A stretch of 64,000 nt of DNA from an uncultured Bacilli bacterium (GCA_934130005.1 CAKOXD010000004.1:1-64000); one strand, 5' to 3'; shown: positions 1 through 8,533, numbered from the stretch's first letter. The notes: a model not told the origin generated them from the sequence alone. Numbers and translations: made by a program.

Positions 1-26
1 TCATCTCCTTTATTAAATTATACCAA
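1..26 (-). promoter_or_regulatory. RBS of a gene starting just outside the window
   Basis: On the minus strand an AAAGGAG Shine-Dalgarno lies at about 4-11, after the terminator at 27-62. A start codon at normal spacing would fall left of base 1, so another minus-strand gene probably begins there. Nothing of its product is visible. Confidence 0.4.
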
Positions 27-62
27 ATAAAAAGTAAACACATCTTTTTTGTGTCTACTTTT
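27..62 (-). terminator. Intrinsic terminator of the 1849-61 operon
   Basis: On the minus strand the arms AAGTAGACACA and TGTGTTTACTT pair around an A-rich loop and run into a T tract, directly after the stop codon at 61-63. Confidence 0.75.
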
Positions 63-741
63 ATCTTACAACTTCATCTATCTTTTTTACTTTTTCTTTT
101 GTTTTTATATAACTCAATGTATCTTCTAACAAATCAATGCTATTTAAATTTTCTAAACTTTTTTTTATATTTTCTAAAATTTTTTGTTTTTCTCCATATT
201 TTTCGATCATATAAATTTGATCTAATTTAGAATATATTTTATCATTTTCTATGTAACTTGATAATTCTTTTAATTCTTCTTTTGAAAAACTATGAATGAT
301 TCTTTCATTATTATTTATAATTTCATTCATATTTTGTATTTCATTTTCTGTAATTATATTTGTATCTTCTTTTTCTTTTAATATTTTTCTTATTTCTAAT
401 TCATCTAATAAATTATTTCTGAAACTTTCTTGAAGATTTATACTAAATTCATAATCTTTACTTAATTTTTCAATTTCTTTATTTGATTTATATTTAGTAA
501 TAATCGTAACAAAAGACATTGTTTCAGTTAATAAAGCAAATAAAATAAAAGGTACTACAAGTTGTGGAACAAACGCTAAAATAATAGTTAATAATAAACT
601 TAATAATGTAACTATTTTATTAATAATATCTTTTTTTCTATATATAATTTTTTCTTCTTCTAATGATTTTAATAATTTCATTATTTTTCTATCTATTTTT
701 TCTATTACATTTTCTATTTTTTTTATTTCTATATTATTCAT
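61..741 (-). CDS. Unknown membrane protein with coiled-coil tail
   Basis: The 226-residue product is not recognised. An amphipathic, Lys/Glu/Ile-rich N-terminus (1-40) leads to two closely spaced hydrophobic segments (about 43-59 and 60-82). A long charged, probably coiled-coil cytosolic part follows. It is the last gene of a three-gene run. Its Shine-Dalgarno (GAGGT) lies in the final codons of the gene before it, so translation is probably coupled. The layout (helix, paired membrane segments, long helical tail) matches the 225-residue product of the first gene, and the two share an LEIR(K/N)IL segment, so they may be paralogues. No catalytic motif is visible. Confidence 0.75.
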   Translation of the reverse strand: MNNIEIKKIENVIEKIDRKIMKLLKSLEEEKIIYRKKDIINKIVTLLSLLLTIILAFVPQLVVPFILFALLTETMSFVTIITKYKSNKEIEKLSKDYEFSINLQESFRNNLLDELEIRKILKEKEDTNIITENEIQNMNEIINNNERIIHSFSKEELKELSSYIENDKIYSKLDQIYMIEKYGEKQKILENIKKSLENLNSIDLLEDTLSYIKTKEKVKKIDEVVR

Positions 742-743
742 AT

Positions 744-1163
744 TTACCTCATTGTCTTTTTCTTTATTTTATTTTTAGAATTTATGTTTTCATATTTATT
801 CAAGATTTTTGACTCTATTTTTTTATCTTTTTTATTTTCTTTTTCCATTCCCATTTCAATTAACCCTATATCAATATTATAGTTTGTTTTTTCTTCTTTT
901 AATTTATCATCTAATAAACTTCCAAAGCTACACCAGAAAATTGTACCTACAAATATAGATCCAGTTATTGAGCCTAGTTGCATAGGTAATATTAATTTTC
1001 CAATATAATAACCACTATTGATAGAGGTAAATAAAAGTAACGAATATGTACATATTAATGGTACAACAAAAGAAATTAATTTTTTTAAATATATACTTTT
1101 TAACTTTTTATTATAAGCTTCTGTTCTAGCAATTATCTTTTCTTTTATTTTTTCACTATTCAT
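744..1163 (-). CDS. Small unknown membrane protein
   Basis: The 139-residue product is not recognised. It has a basic N-terminus, hydrophobic segments at about 30-47 and 62-82, and a Lys/Glu/Asn-rich tail. A good Shine-Dalgarno (AAGGTGA) precedes the ATG. It sits between two larger proteins of similar architecture, 8 bases after one and 2 bases before the other, so all three are probably co-translated and may form one membrane assembly. That last point is inference from gene order. Confidence 0.7.
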   Translation of the reverse strand: MNSEKIKEKIIARTEAYNKKLKSIYLKKLISFVVPLICTYSLLLFTSINSGYYIGKLILPMQLGSITGSIFVGTIFWCSFGSLLDDKLKEEKTNYNIDIGLIEMGMEKENKKDKKIESKILNKYENINSKNKIKKKTMR

Positions 1164-1171
1164 ATTTCACC

Positions 1172-1849
1172 TTATATTTTTTTTAAATATTCTTTTTCTT
1201 TTATAAAAGACAATATTTCATTCTTTTCTTTATTTTCATTTGTTATTTTCTCTTTTATTTTTCTTAATTGTTCTATTGTTAAATTTCTTTTTCTATCTAA
1301 TATTTCTATTTTTTTATCTTGTGGTGTTTTATTAAATATAATTAATTCTAATGAATTGAATTGATTTTCTAAATCATTCATAAGTATTTTATCTTTTATT
1401 TTATTTTGATCTTCTTTTGTTATATAATTTGATTCTATACAATCATTTAAGATATTTCTTATTTCTAATTCTTCCTCTATTTTATTTATATTTATTCCAT
1501 CTATTTTTGAATTCATTTCAATATCTAATTTATCTTTTTCAATTTCTCTTTTTATATCTAATGAATCCTTATACATATCTAAACCTGGGAATAGAATTAA
1601 TATAGCTATTATTAATAAAGGAATATTTAAAGTCCCAACAGTCATTACTATAATCGATATAATAAAAGTTACAAGAGAAGTAATTAATATTCCTTTAGAG
1701 ATATTTTTTAATTTTCTACTTTGTTTATCTTTTTTATTTATATTTTTATATAAATTTATATTATCTTCTTTTCTTTTATTTAATATATTTTCTATTTTTT
1801 CTTCTAACATTTTTATCTTATTTTTGTTATAAATAAATTCTTTTTCCAT
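1172..1849 (-). CDS. Unknown membrane protein with coiled-coil regions
   Basis: This is the first gene of the three-gene run and encodes 225 residues with no family I recognise. Residues 1-45 are charged and helical, two hydrophobic segments lie at about 50-70 and 72-88, and the rest is a charged helical tail. It has an AGGAGGG ribosome site and a strong promoter (1874-1901) whose -35 overlaps the prmC stop codon. The set can therefore be expressed independently of the prfA-prmC operon. Confidence 0.75.
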   Translation of the reverse strand: MEKEFIYNKNKIKMLEEKIENILNKRKEDNINLYKNINKKDKQSRKLKNISKGILITSLVTFIISIIVMTVGTLNIPLLIIAILILFPGLDMYKDSLDIKREIEKDKLDIEMNSKIDGININKIEEELEIRNILNDCIESNYITKEDQNKIKDKILMNDLENQFNSLELIIFNKTPQDKKIEILDRKRNLTIEQLRKIKEKITNENKEKNEILSFIKEKEYLKKI

Positions 1850-1873
1850 AAACCCTCCTAAAAATTTATAAAT

Positions 1874-1901
1874 ATTATACTATTTTAAAATATAATGTCA
1901 A
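1874..1901 (-). promoter_or_regulatory. Sigma-A promoter of the three-gene membrane operon
   Basis: TTGACA (1896-1901), a 16-base spacer and TATAAT (1874-1879) on the minus strand. The -35 box includes the TGA stop codon of prmC. Confidence 0.75.
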
Positions 1902-2611
1902 ATATTTATAATAAATAAAAATCTATCTCTTCCACTTAAATCTTTTTTTACTACAATATTAGCGTCTTTAAAGTATTTAAAAGCATAATCTTTTAAATAA
2001 TCACCTTGTAAATAACCTATTTCAAAAGCTAAAATATTTTTTTCTTTTAAAATTTTTTTACTATTTTTTATTATTTCTTCATAATAATAAAGTCCATTAT
2101 TTTTTGCATATAAAGCTATAGATGGTTCATTATTTTTTACTATATCCATTATCTCTTCATCATAACTAATATATGGTGGATTACTAATTATCACATCATA
2201 TTTTCTATTTAGAGATTTTAACATATCTCCTTCTATAAAATTAACTAATACATTATTTTTTATAGAATTGTTTTTAGCAACTTCAAGTGCATCACTAGAT
2301 ATATCAACCGCATCCATATTACAATCTATTTGTTTTTTTAAAGTGATTGCTATGCAACCACTTCCTGTACCAATATCTACAATATCTATTTTTTTATTAA
2401 AAATTTTTTTTATTAATTTTATTGTTTCTTCTACTAATTGTTCTGTTTCAAATCTTGGAATTAAAACATTTTTATTCACATCAAAATTATAACCATAGAA
2501 ATCAACATTTCCAACAATATATTGGACAGGTTCTCCATTTTTTAATCTCTCAATACCATCTTCTAATTTTTCTTTTGCTAAATATTTATTTAAATAATCT
2601 ATTTCGTTCAT
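1898..2611 (-). CDS. prmC: Release factor glutamine methyltransferase PrmC (short form)
   Basis: PrmC N5-methylates the Gln of the GGQ motif in release factors, using S-adenosylmethionine. The SAM site GTGSG (residues 81-85) and the substrate-binding NPPY (144-147) are intact. At 237 residues the protein is about 45 shorter than usual: most of the N-terminal helical substrate-docking domain is missing, though the lead-in helix ending in GEPVQYI is present. It lies downstream of its substrate gene prfA. No clear Shine-Dalgarno precedes the ATG, which overlaps the end of a 48-codon ORF, so coupled translation is likely. It ends in TGA. Confidence 0.92.
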   Translation of the reverse strand: MNEIDYLNKYLAKEKLEDGIERLKNGEPVQYIVGNVDFYGYNFDVNKNVLIPRFETEQLVEETIKLIKKIFNKKIDIVDIGTGSGCIAITLKKQIDCNMDAVDISSDALEVAKNNSIKNNVLVNFIEGDMLKSLNRKYDVIISNPPYISYDEEIMDIVKNNEPSIALYAKNNGLYYYEEIIKNSKKILKEKNILAFEIGYLQGDYLKDYAFKYFKDANIVVKKDLSGRDRFLFIINI

Positions 2612-2732
2612 TTTTAGTTTTTACTTTTTTTAATGATTTTAAGTAATTATTTGCTATAGAATATGGTATTTCACTAACAGGTTTTATTTCTTTTATTATA
2701 TCTCTAGTTATTTTAATTTTTATATTATTCAT
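2586..2732 (-). CDS. 48-residue ORF between prfA and prmC
   Basis: This short ORF begins with MNNIKIKITRDI and has an excellent GAGGAGA site 5-6 bases before its ATG. It starts 2 bases after the prfA stop and ends out of frame 26 bases inside prmC. Placement and ribosome site suggest it is translated, either as a small protein or as a coupling peptide for prmC. I see no similarity to the missing PrmC N-terminal domain, although its length is close to the missing length. Confidence 0.5.
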   Translation of the reverse strand: MNNIKIKITRDIIKEIKPVSEIPYSIANNYLKSLKKVKTKNERNRLFK

Positions 2733-2734
2733 AA

Positions 2735-3790
2735 CTATTCTCCTCTTAATTTTCTATTTTGATCTTCTGTTATTAGAGCATCTATTACTTTATCTATATC
2801 TCCTTGCATTATTCTATCTAAAGTATTCAATGTAAATCCTATTCTATGATCAGTTACTCTATTTTGAGGATAATTATATGTTCTTATTTTCTCACTTCTA
2901 TCTCCTGTACCTATTTTACTTCTTCTTTCAGCACCTAATTCTTTTTCTTGTTGTTGCATTTTATAATCATATAATCTAGCTTGAAGTATTTTAATAGCTT
3001 TCTCTTTATTTTTTATTTGACTTCTTTCAGTTTGAGAATAAACTACTATTCCTGTAGGTATATGAGTAAGTCTTACAGCACTATCAGTTGTATTAACTCC
3101 TTGACCACCACATCCAGATGCTCTTGTTATATCAATTCTTACTTCACTCATATCAAGATCAGCATCTACTTCTTCTACTTCTGGCATTACAAGTACTGTT
3201 GCAGTAGATGTGTGAACTCTTCCTTGGGTTTCAGTTTGAGGTACTCTTTGTACTCTATGTGCTCCAGATTCGTATTTTAATTTTGAATATACATTTTCTC
3301 CTTTAACCATAAAACTAATTAATGTATAACCACCAGCTTCTGATTTTTCTTCTTCTATTATTTCTATTTTCCATCCTTCTTTTTCTGCTAATCTTTTATA
3401 CATTTCAAATAAGTCGCCAGCAAATATATTACCTTCATCTCCACCAGCTGCTCCTCTTATTTCTACTATAACATCTTTTCCATCATTAGGATCTTTTGGT
3501 AATAAAAGTATTTCTATTCTTTTTTTTAGTTCTTCTAAATTTTTAGTGTTTTCTTCTAATTCTTCATGAGCCATTTCACCTAGTTCTGGATCTTTTAACA
3601 TTTCTTTAGCGTCTTCTATATTTGCCTCTAATTTTTTATATTCTTGATATGCTTCGTACGCATCTTTTATGGATGCTTGTTCACGAGTAAGTTTTAATGC
3701 TTCTTTTACATTAGAAATAACTTCTGGTTTCATCATTTCTTCTGTAAGTTCATTATATCTTCTTTCTATATTTTGTAATCTCTCTATCAT
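2735..3790 (-). CDS. prfA: Peptide chain release factor 1
   Basis: RF1 terminates translation at UAA and UAG. The catalytic GGQ (about residues 231-233, in GCGGQGVNTTDSA) and the RF1 codon-recognition tripeptide (here PQT in RVPQTETQG, equivalent to PxT) separate it from RF2. Length is normal. I place the start at the ATG giving MIERLQN, 8 bases after GAAAGGG, rather than the in-frame GTG three codons upstream. It heads an operon with the 48-codon ORF and prmC, the enzyme that methylates it. Confidence 0.97.
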   Translation of the reverse strand: MIERLQNIERRYNELTEEMMKPEVISNVKEALKLTREQASIKDAYEAYQEYKKLEANIEDAKEMLKDPELGEMAHEELEENTKNLEELKKRIEILLLPKDPNDGKDVIVEIRGAAGGDEGNIFAGDLFEMYKRLAEKEGWKIEIIEEEKSEAGGYTLISFMVKGENVYSKLKYESGAHRVQRVPQTETQGRVHTSTATVLVMPEVEEVDADLDMSEVRIDITRASGCGGQGVNTTDSAVRLTHIPTGIVVYSQTERSQIKNKEKAIKILQARLYDYKMQQQEKELGAERRSKIGTGDRSEKIRTYNYPQNRVTDHRIGFTLNTLDRIMQGDIDKVIDALITEDQNRKLRGE

Positions 3791-3819
3791 AGTAAACACC
3801 CTTTCATAAAACTTTATTA

Positions 3820-3848
3820 ATTATACTATAATATGAAAAAATAAGCAA
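3820..3848 (-). promoter_or_regulatory. Promoter of prfA-prmC
   Basis: TATAAT (3820-3825) and a 17-base spacer to TTGCTT (3843-3848) on the minus strand. The -35 lies inside the 3' arm of the ftsX terminator hairpin. Confidence 0.6.
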
Positions 3849-3861
3849 TATTTTGCTTATT
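3836..3861 (-). terminator. Terminator after ftsX
   Basis: Minus-strand hairpin AATAAGCAA/TTGCTTATT followed by a T run, just after the ftsX stop. It closes the prfB-YitT-ftsE-ftsX operon. Confidence 0.7.
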
Positions 3862-3865
3862 AAGT

Positions 3866-4765
3866 CTATATTTTTAAATATTTTCTAACTGCTCTTAAAC
3901 TTCCAAACATACCTACTACCATACCAATTACAACAAGTATTAATGATACATAGAATACAAATGGAGTTGGCTTTATTAATTGTATAAAATCAGTAAATAA
4001 TCTTCCACCAAATTTATCATATAAAGCTGTATATCCATATATAGTTATAATTATTGGTATAATTGATCCTAACACTCCTAATATTAAACCTTCTATTACA
4101 AAAGGAATTTTAATATTTATATTAGAAGCTCCTACAAGTCTCATTATTTCAATTTCTCTTCTTCTTGAAAAAATTGTAATTTTAATTGTATTAATTATCA
4201 AGAAAGCAGTTACAATTATTAAAGCTACTACAGCTATTAAACTACATTTTCTTACAACATCAAATACAGATACTAGTTGTTCAACCATTCCTTCTCCATA
4301 TTTTACAATATCAACATGTTCTATTTTACCAATTTTTTTAGATGTCTCACCTATTTTATTTATATCTTTTACTTTTATTTGGTAAGTGTCTTGTATAGGG
4401 CTTTCTCCTTCTGACCAATCAGACATAATATTTTTAAATTTTTCACTTGAAGCCATCATATCTTCTGCTATTTTTGTTTTTGATTTAAATTCTATCTTTT
4501 CTATATTATCTAATTTATTTAATTCATCTAATACAAGTTGTCTATCAGTATCAGTTACATTTAAATCTAAAAAAGCAATTATTGTTACATCTTTTTCTAC
4601 AAGTTCGGTAAATCGATTAACATTAAATGTTAAAACAATTGAAATAGCAACTACTATTAAAGTTATGGTTATACACGAAATACTAGCAAGTGATAGTGAA
4701 AAGTTTCTAAATACACTTTTAAATGAATCTCTTATATTTCTACTTAGTATTCTTAATGCTTTCAT
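3866..4765 (-). CDS. ftsX: Cell division ABC permease FtsX
   Basis: FtsX is the membrane partner of FtsE. The complex transmits ATPase activity across the membrane to peptidoglycan hydrolases. The protein (about 299 residues) has the family layout: an N-terminal membrane helix after the conserved start MKALRILSRN, an extracellular domain, then three membrane helices with the cytoplasmic REIEIMRLVGAS loop. I chose the ATG at 4765 because AAAGGA lies 9 bases upstream. The more upstream ATG has no ribosome site. It overlaps the end of ftsE by 26 bases, the usual coupling. Confidence 0.95.
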   Translation of the reverse strand: MKALRILSRNIRDSFKSVFRNFSLSLASISCITITLIVVAISIVLTFNVNRFTELVEKDVTIIAFLDLNVTDTDRQLVLDELNKLDNIEKIEFKSKTKIAEDMMASSEKFKNIMSDWSEGESPIQDTYQIKVKDINKIGETSKKIGKIEHVDIVKYGEGMVEQLVSVFDVVRKCSLIAVVALIIVTAFLIINTIKITIFSRRREIEIMRLVGASNINIKIPFVIEGLILGVLGSIIPIIITIYGYTALYDKFGGRLFTDFIQLIKPTPFVFYVSLILVVIGMVVGMFGSLRAVRKYLKI

Positions 4766-5447
4766 TATTATATGTTCCTTTCTCATAATCTTTTAAAATT
4801 CTTCCACTATCTAATAAAATTGTTCTTTTCTTTAAAGTATTAACAATAAATGTATCATGTGTAACCATAATAATTGTTGTTCCAAGTTTATTAATTGCTT
4901 CTAGTACATCCATTATCTCCATACTTGTATTTTCATCTAGATTTCCTGTTGGTTCATCACAAATAAGAAGTTTAGGTCCATTTACAATAGCACGTGCTAT
5001 TGCAACTCTTTGTTGTTCTCCTCCTGATAATTGATTTGGATAATTTTTTGCTTTATGTTTAAGTCCAACTAAATCTAAAGCTTTTATAACTTTATCATAA
5101 ATTTCATCTTTAGGAAGACCTAATACTTCAAGTGCAAAAGCAACATTTTCATATACAGTTGATTTATTTAAAAGCTTAAAATCTTGAAATACAACACCTA
5201 TTTTTCTTCTTAATTTATATACCTTACTATTTCTTAGTTTAGCGACATCAAGTCCTCCAACAATTATTTTACCCTTAGTAGGTTTTTCTTCACGATATAA
5301 CATTTTTATTAATGTAGATTTACCACAACCTGTTGAACCTATTACAAAAACGAAATCACCCTTTTTGATATTCAAACTTAAGTCATGTATAGCAACCACA
5401 CCAGTTTTATATTGTTTTCTAACATTTTTTAAAACAATTAAATCCAT
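4740..5447 (-). CDS. ftsE: Cell division ATP-binding protein FtsE
   Basis: ABC ATPase partner of FtsX. Walker A is GSTGCGKST (about 38-46), the signature is LSGGEQQRVAIARA, and Walker B is LLICDEPTGNLD, with the switch His in MVTHD. Length (235) is slightly above the usual ~228 because of a short C-terminal tail. GGAAGG lies before the ATG. It is downstream of a YitT-family gene and prfB; prfB next to ftsEX is a familiar Bacillota arrangement. Confidence 0.96.
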   Translation of the reverse strand: MDLIVLKNVRKQYKTGVVAIHDLSLNIKKGDFVFVIGSTGCGKSTLIKMLYREEKPTKGKIIVGGLDVAKLRNSKVYKLRRKIGVVFQDFKLLNKSTVYENVAFALEVLGLPKDEIYDKVIKALDLVGLKHKAKNYPNQLSGGEQQRVAIARAIVNGPKLLICDEPTGNLDENTSMEIMDVLEAINKLGTTIIMVTHDTFIVNTLKKRTILLDSGRILKDYEKGTYNNESIKNTK

Positions 5448-5459
5448 TTTATCACCTTC

Positions 5460-6335
5460 CTATTTATTCCCATAAACTTCATATGCATCTGCAACTACAA
5501 AGAATGCATTTGGATCAATCTCATGAATACCTTCTTTAGCAACAAAATATTCACGAGTTGGTATTACACACATAAGTACTTTTTGACGATTTCCTGTAAA
5601 TGCCCCATTGCCTTCTAACAAAGTTACTCCATGTCCAAGTTCATCCATTATATATTTTTTTATTTCACTTTCATGTGATGTAATTATAAAGAATGATTTA
5701 GAACTTGAAATACCAATCATAACTTTATCAGTCATCATACTTACTATATAAAGATTAATTATTGAATACATTATTTTTGAAACTCCAAATGTAAATACAC
5801 CACATAATATTATTAATCCATCTGTAAATAGCATTGCATTTCCAAGAGACATTCTCCCATATTTAGAAACAATTTGATTTAATATATCAGTACCACCTGT
5901 TGTATAACCTGATTTAAATATAAGTCCAAATCCAAATCCTGATATAACTGCTCCAAATAAAGCTAATAATATTGGTTCTACATCTCCTACATTTACATAT
6001 TTTGTTAAATATGTTGTAAGTTCTACAAAAATAGGATATAAAATTGAACCTATTATTGAATTTTTAGTTTTATTAACTCCAAGTACTACAAAACTTAATA
6101 GTAATAAAGCAACTTCTCCTACTAATATTGTTAATGAAGGATTTATTCCATATTTATTTAAAATAACACCTACACCACTTACTCCATAAACAATATCACT
6201 TGGTAATATAAACAAATTAAAAGCAATTGCGACTACAAAAACACCAAATATAAATTGAGCATATCTTGTTAATTTATCTTTTTCATATATACTTTTTACT
6301 ATATCTTTTACTTCTTCTTTCTTTTTAAAAAACAT
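5460..6335 (-). CDS. YitT family membrane protein (DUF161/DUF2179)
   Basis: The 291-residue protein has about five to six membrane helices in the first two thirds (DUF161-type, with GFGFGLIFKSGYTTGGTDIL). A soluble C-terminal DUF2179 domain (about 215-290) contains GHGVTLLEGNGAFTG and PTREY. The family is common in Bacillota and its function is unsettled. It sits 2 bases after prfB and 12 bases before ftsE, so it belongs to that operon. Confidence 0.9.
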   Translation of the reverse strand: MFFKKKEEVKDIVKSIYEKDKLTRYAQFIFGVFVVAIAFNLFILPSDIVYGVSGVGVILNKYGINPSLTILVGEVALLLLSFVVLGVNKTKNSIIGSILYPIFVELTTYLTKYVNVGDVEPILLALFGAVISGFGFGLIFKSGYTTGGTDILNQIVSKYGRMSLGNAMLFTDGLIILCGVFTFGVSKIMYSIINLYIVSMMTDKVMIGISSSKSFFIITSHESEIKKYIMDELGHGVTLLEGNGAFTGNRQKVLMCVIPTREYFVAKEGIHEIDPNAFFVVADAYEVYGNK

Positions 6336-6337
6336 AC

Positions 6338-7436
6338 TTACCTCCTACTTAAATTATCATGAATAAATATATCAATATCACCATCTAAAACACTTTTTAT
6401 ATCAGTAACTTCAGTATTTGTTCTATTATCTTTTACTAAAGTATATGGATGCATTACATAACTACGTATTTGAGAACCAAAATCTATTTTAGAAAGTTCT
6501 CCTTTTATATTCTTTAATTCGTTTTCTTTTTTTTCTATTTCTAAATTATATAATTTATTTTTTAATACATTTAAAGCTATTTCTTTATTTTTTATTTGAC
6601 TTCTTTCATTTTGACATGTAACAACTATCTTAGTAGGAATGTGTGTAATTCTTACAGCACTATCGGTTGTATTAACTCCTTGTCCACCTTTTCCACTACT
6701 TCTATAAACATCTATTTTTAAATCTTCATCTTTTATTTCTATATTTATATCATTATTTACAAAAAGTGGTGAAACATCTACAGATGCGAATGATGTATGT
6801 CTTCTTTTATTAGAATCAAATGGAGAGATTCTAACTAATCGATGAACACCCTTTTCACATTTCAAATATCCATAACAATTAATTCCATGAATAAGAATAG
6901 TTACACTTTTTATTCCCGCTTCTTCTCCAGCTTGATATTCTATTACTTCATATTTATAACCTTTTTTTAAAAAATATCTTGTATACATTCTATAAAGCAT
7001 CAAAGCCCAATCTTGTGATTCAGTACCACCTGCTCCAGGATGTATTTCCATAATAGCTCCTAATTTATCATATTTTCCATTAAGTAAAAGTAATATTTCC
7101 AAATTATCTAATTTTTCTTTTATTTCTTTTATTTCTTCTTCTACTAAGGATTTTATTTCTTCATCATTTTCTTCTTTTAATCCATTAATTATATCAATAT
7201 TATCTTTTATTTTTTGTTTTAAACTTTTAATTTCATTTATATTATTTTTTATACTATTTAATTCTTCTATTATTCTCTCACTATTTTTTTTATCTGACCA
7301 AAAATTTTCTTTATTTACTTCTAACTCTAATTCTTTTACTCTTTTTTCTTTTTCATCTGGGTCAAAGAGACCTCCATAAATCTTCTATTCTTTTATTAAG
7401 GTCATTATATATATTTAAAATTTCATATATTTCCAT
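6338..7436 (-). CDS. prfB: Peptide chain release factor 2, programmed +1 frameshift
   Basis: RF2 terminates at UGA and UAA. Translation starts at ATG 7436 (MEIYEILNIYNDLN) after AGGAGG. It reads 24 codons to CTT then an in-frame TGA (7362-7364) followed by C, with an internal GGAGG a few bases upstream: the classic autoregulatory +1 frameshift site. Skipping one base continues into the remaining 341 codons (total about 365 residues, normal for RF2), with GGQ in SGKGGQGVNTTDSA. This is an intact recoded gene, not a pseudogene, and it shows that UGA is a stop codon in this genome. Confidence 0.96.
7361..7376 (-). promoter_or_regulatory. RF2 frameshift site
   Basis: Minus-strand GGAGG, a short spacer, then CTTTGAC: internal Shine-Dalgarno, slippery CUU and the UGA-C stop context. 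When RF2 is scarce, ribosomes slip +1 and make more RF2. Confidence 0.95.
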
Positions 7437-7455
7437 ATTTCCTCCTACTTTCTAC

Positions 7456-7484
7456 ATTATAACATGTATTATTATATTTTTCCA
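7456..7484 (-). promoter_or_regulatory. Promoter of the prfB operon
   Basis: Extended -10 TGTTATAAT (TATAAT at 7456-7461) on the minus strand. The -35 is poor (TGGAAA 17 bases upstream), so the TG motif probably carries recognition. Confidence 0.5.
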
Positions 7485-7507
7485 TTATTTTTTATAAGTT
7501 TACATAA

Positions 7508-7534
7508 TAAAAACAATAGAAATAATCTATTGTT
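7508..7534 (-). terminator. Terminator after sigF
   Basis: Minus-strand hairpin ACAATAGA/TCTATTGT followed by T-rich sequence, overlapping the sigF stop codon. Confidence 0.65.
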
Positions 7535-8183
7535 ACATTAATCTTTCTTTTATTTTTTTCTTTATTTTTTGCTCCTCTCTAGAGACCTTTACTTGAGATA
7601 ATCCCATTATACTTGCTACTTCACTTTGACTTAAATCATCCATATATCTTTTATTTAATATTTCTTTTTCAAATGGTGTTAATTTATTTAATTCTTCTTT
7701 GAATGCTATCAAAGTATTTAAATCCATACTATTATCACTTATTTTATCATGTAATGTCATTTCTTTTCCATCACTATTTATAGTTTCATCTATACTTTGC
7801 ATAACACCAACTGTTTTTAATGCTTCTACTATATTAGATTCCTCTACTTCTAGAAATTCTGATAAATCTTTTACACTAGGATTCCTACATAATCTTTGGC
7901 TTAAAATACTTTTTGCTTTTTCTATTTGATAATTTAATCTTGTAATATCACGACTTATTTTTATTCCTTTATCTTCTCTCATTAATTTTCTCATTTCTCC
8001 TAATATATATGAATAAGCATATGTAGAAAATTTAACATTAATATTAGGATCAAATTTTTTATAAGCTTTTATAAGTCCTATTATTCCTGCTTGATATAAA
8101 TCTTCTTTATTTTTATAATTTTCAAAATAATGAGTAATTGAATAAACTAAATTATTATATTTTTCTATTTCTTCTATTGGCAT
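7533..8183 (-). CDS. sigF: Sporulation sigma factor, sigma-F/G type
   Basis: RNA polymerase sigma factor of 216 residues. Region 2 contains DLYQAGIIGLIKAYKKFD and VKFSTYAYSYILGEMRK. A short region 3 follows, and region 4 has the helix-turn-helix LSQSEVASIMGLSQVKVSREE. The FSTYA..ILGE..KLMR segment and short N-terminus match sigma-F and sigma-G. Its place directly after a SpoIIAA-like gene favours sigma-F, the first forespore factor. In Bacillus an anti-sigma kinase gene (spoIIAB) lies between the two; here the genes are 8 bases apart with nothing between. Confidence 0.85.
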   Translation of the reverse strand: MPIEEIEKYNNLVYSITHYFENYKNKEDLYQAGIIGLIKAYKKFDPNINVKFSTYAYSYILGEMRKLMREDKGIKISRDITRLNYQIEKAKSILSQRLCRNPSVKDLSEFLEVEESNIVEALKTVGVMQSIDETINSDGKEMTLHDKISDNSMDLNTLIAFKEELNKLTPFEKEILNKRYMDDLSQSEVASIMGLSQVKVSREEQKIKKKIKERLM

Positions 8184-8191
8184 TTGTCCTC

Positions 8192-8533
8192 CTATACAAT
8201 TACTTCAAATGATTCTATTTCATTATCTATTGTATTAATATATTTTAATAAATGACTATTATTAATTTTTTTATAAATTAATTCATTTATATTTGATAAA
8301 ATTAATCTGCCATTATTATCTCTTGCTAGTTCATAAGTATAGAAAAGTAAATTTATTCCTTTTAAATCTATTTTTTCTAAATTTCTAAGGTTTAAAACAA
8401 CATTTTTTATACCATTTTCTTTAATCATATATAAAACTTCATTTTTATATTTTATACAAGTAGTTTTATCAAGTACACCATTTAATCTCACAAAAAGTAT
8501 TCCTCTTCTAAATTCAAATATAATGTTTAACAT
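8192..8533 (-). CDS. SpoIIAA-like STAS protein lacking the phosphorylation serine
   Basis: The 113-residue STAS-domain protein aligns along its length with the anti-anti-sigma factor SpoIIAA (GVLDKTTCIKYKNEV; VVLNLRNLEKID). In SpoIIAA the next residues are DSSGLG, with the serine phosphorylated by SpoIIAB. Here they read IDLKGINLL, so both serines are gone. Together with the absence of spoIIAB this suggests the partner-switch circuit has been lost or rewired. An in-place homologue that still binds sigma-F or another partner is possible; the sequence cannot tell. Confidence 0.8.
   Translation of the reverse strand: MLNIIFEFRRGILFVRLNGVLDKTTCIKYKNEVLYMIKENGIKNVVLNLRNLEKIDLKGINLLFYTYELARDNNGRLILSNINELIYKKINNSHLLKYINTIDNEIESFEVIV

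Noticed and set aside
1417..1605. Plus-strand ORFs opposite coding genes (for example here, 2268-2646, 40900-41100, 51029-51247)
   Set aside because: They lack ribosome sites, have Leu/Phe/Tyr-rich or Ser-rich composition mirroring the opposite strand, and lie within well supported minus-strand genes.
7103..7436. prfB as a 5'-truncated pseudogene
   Set aside because: The missing N-terminus is encoded upstream and joined by the standard +1 frameshift.
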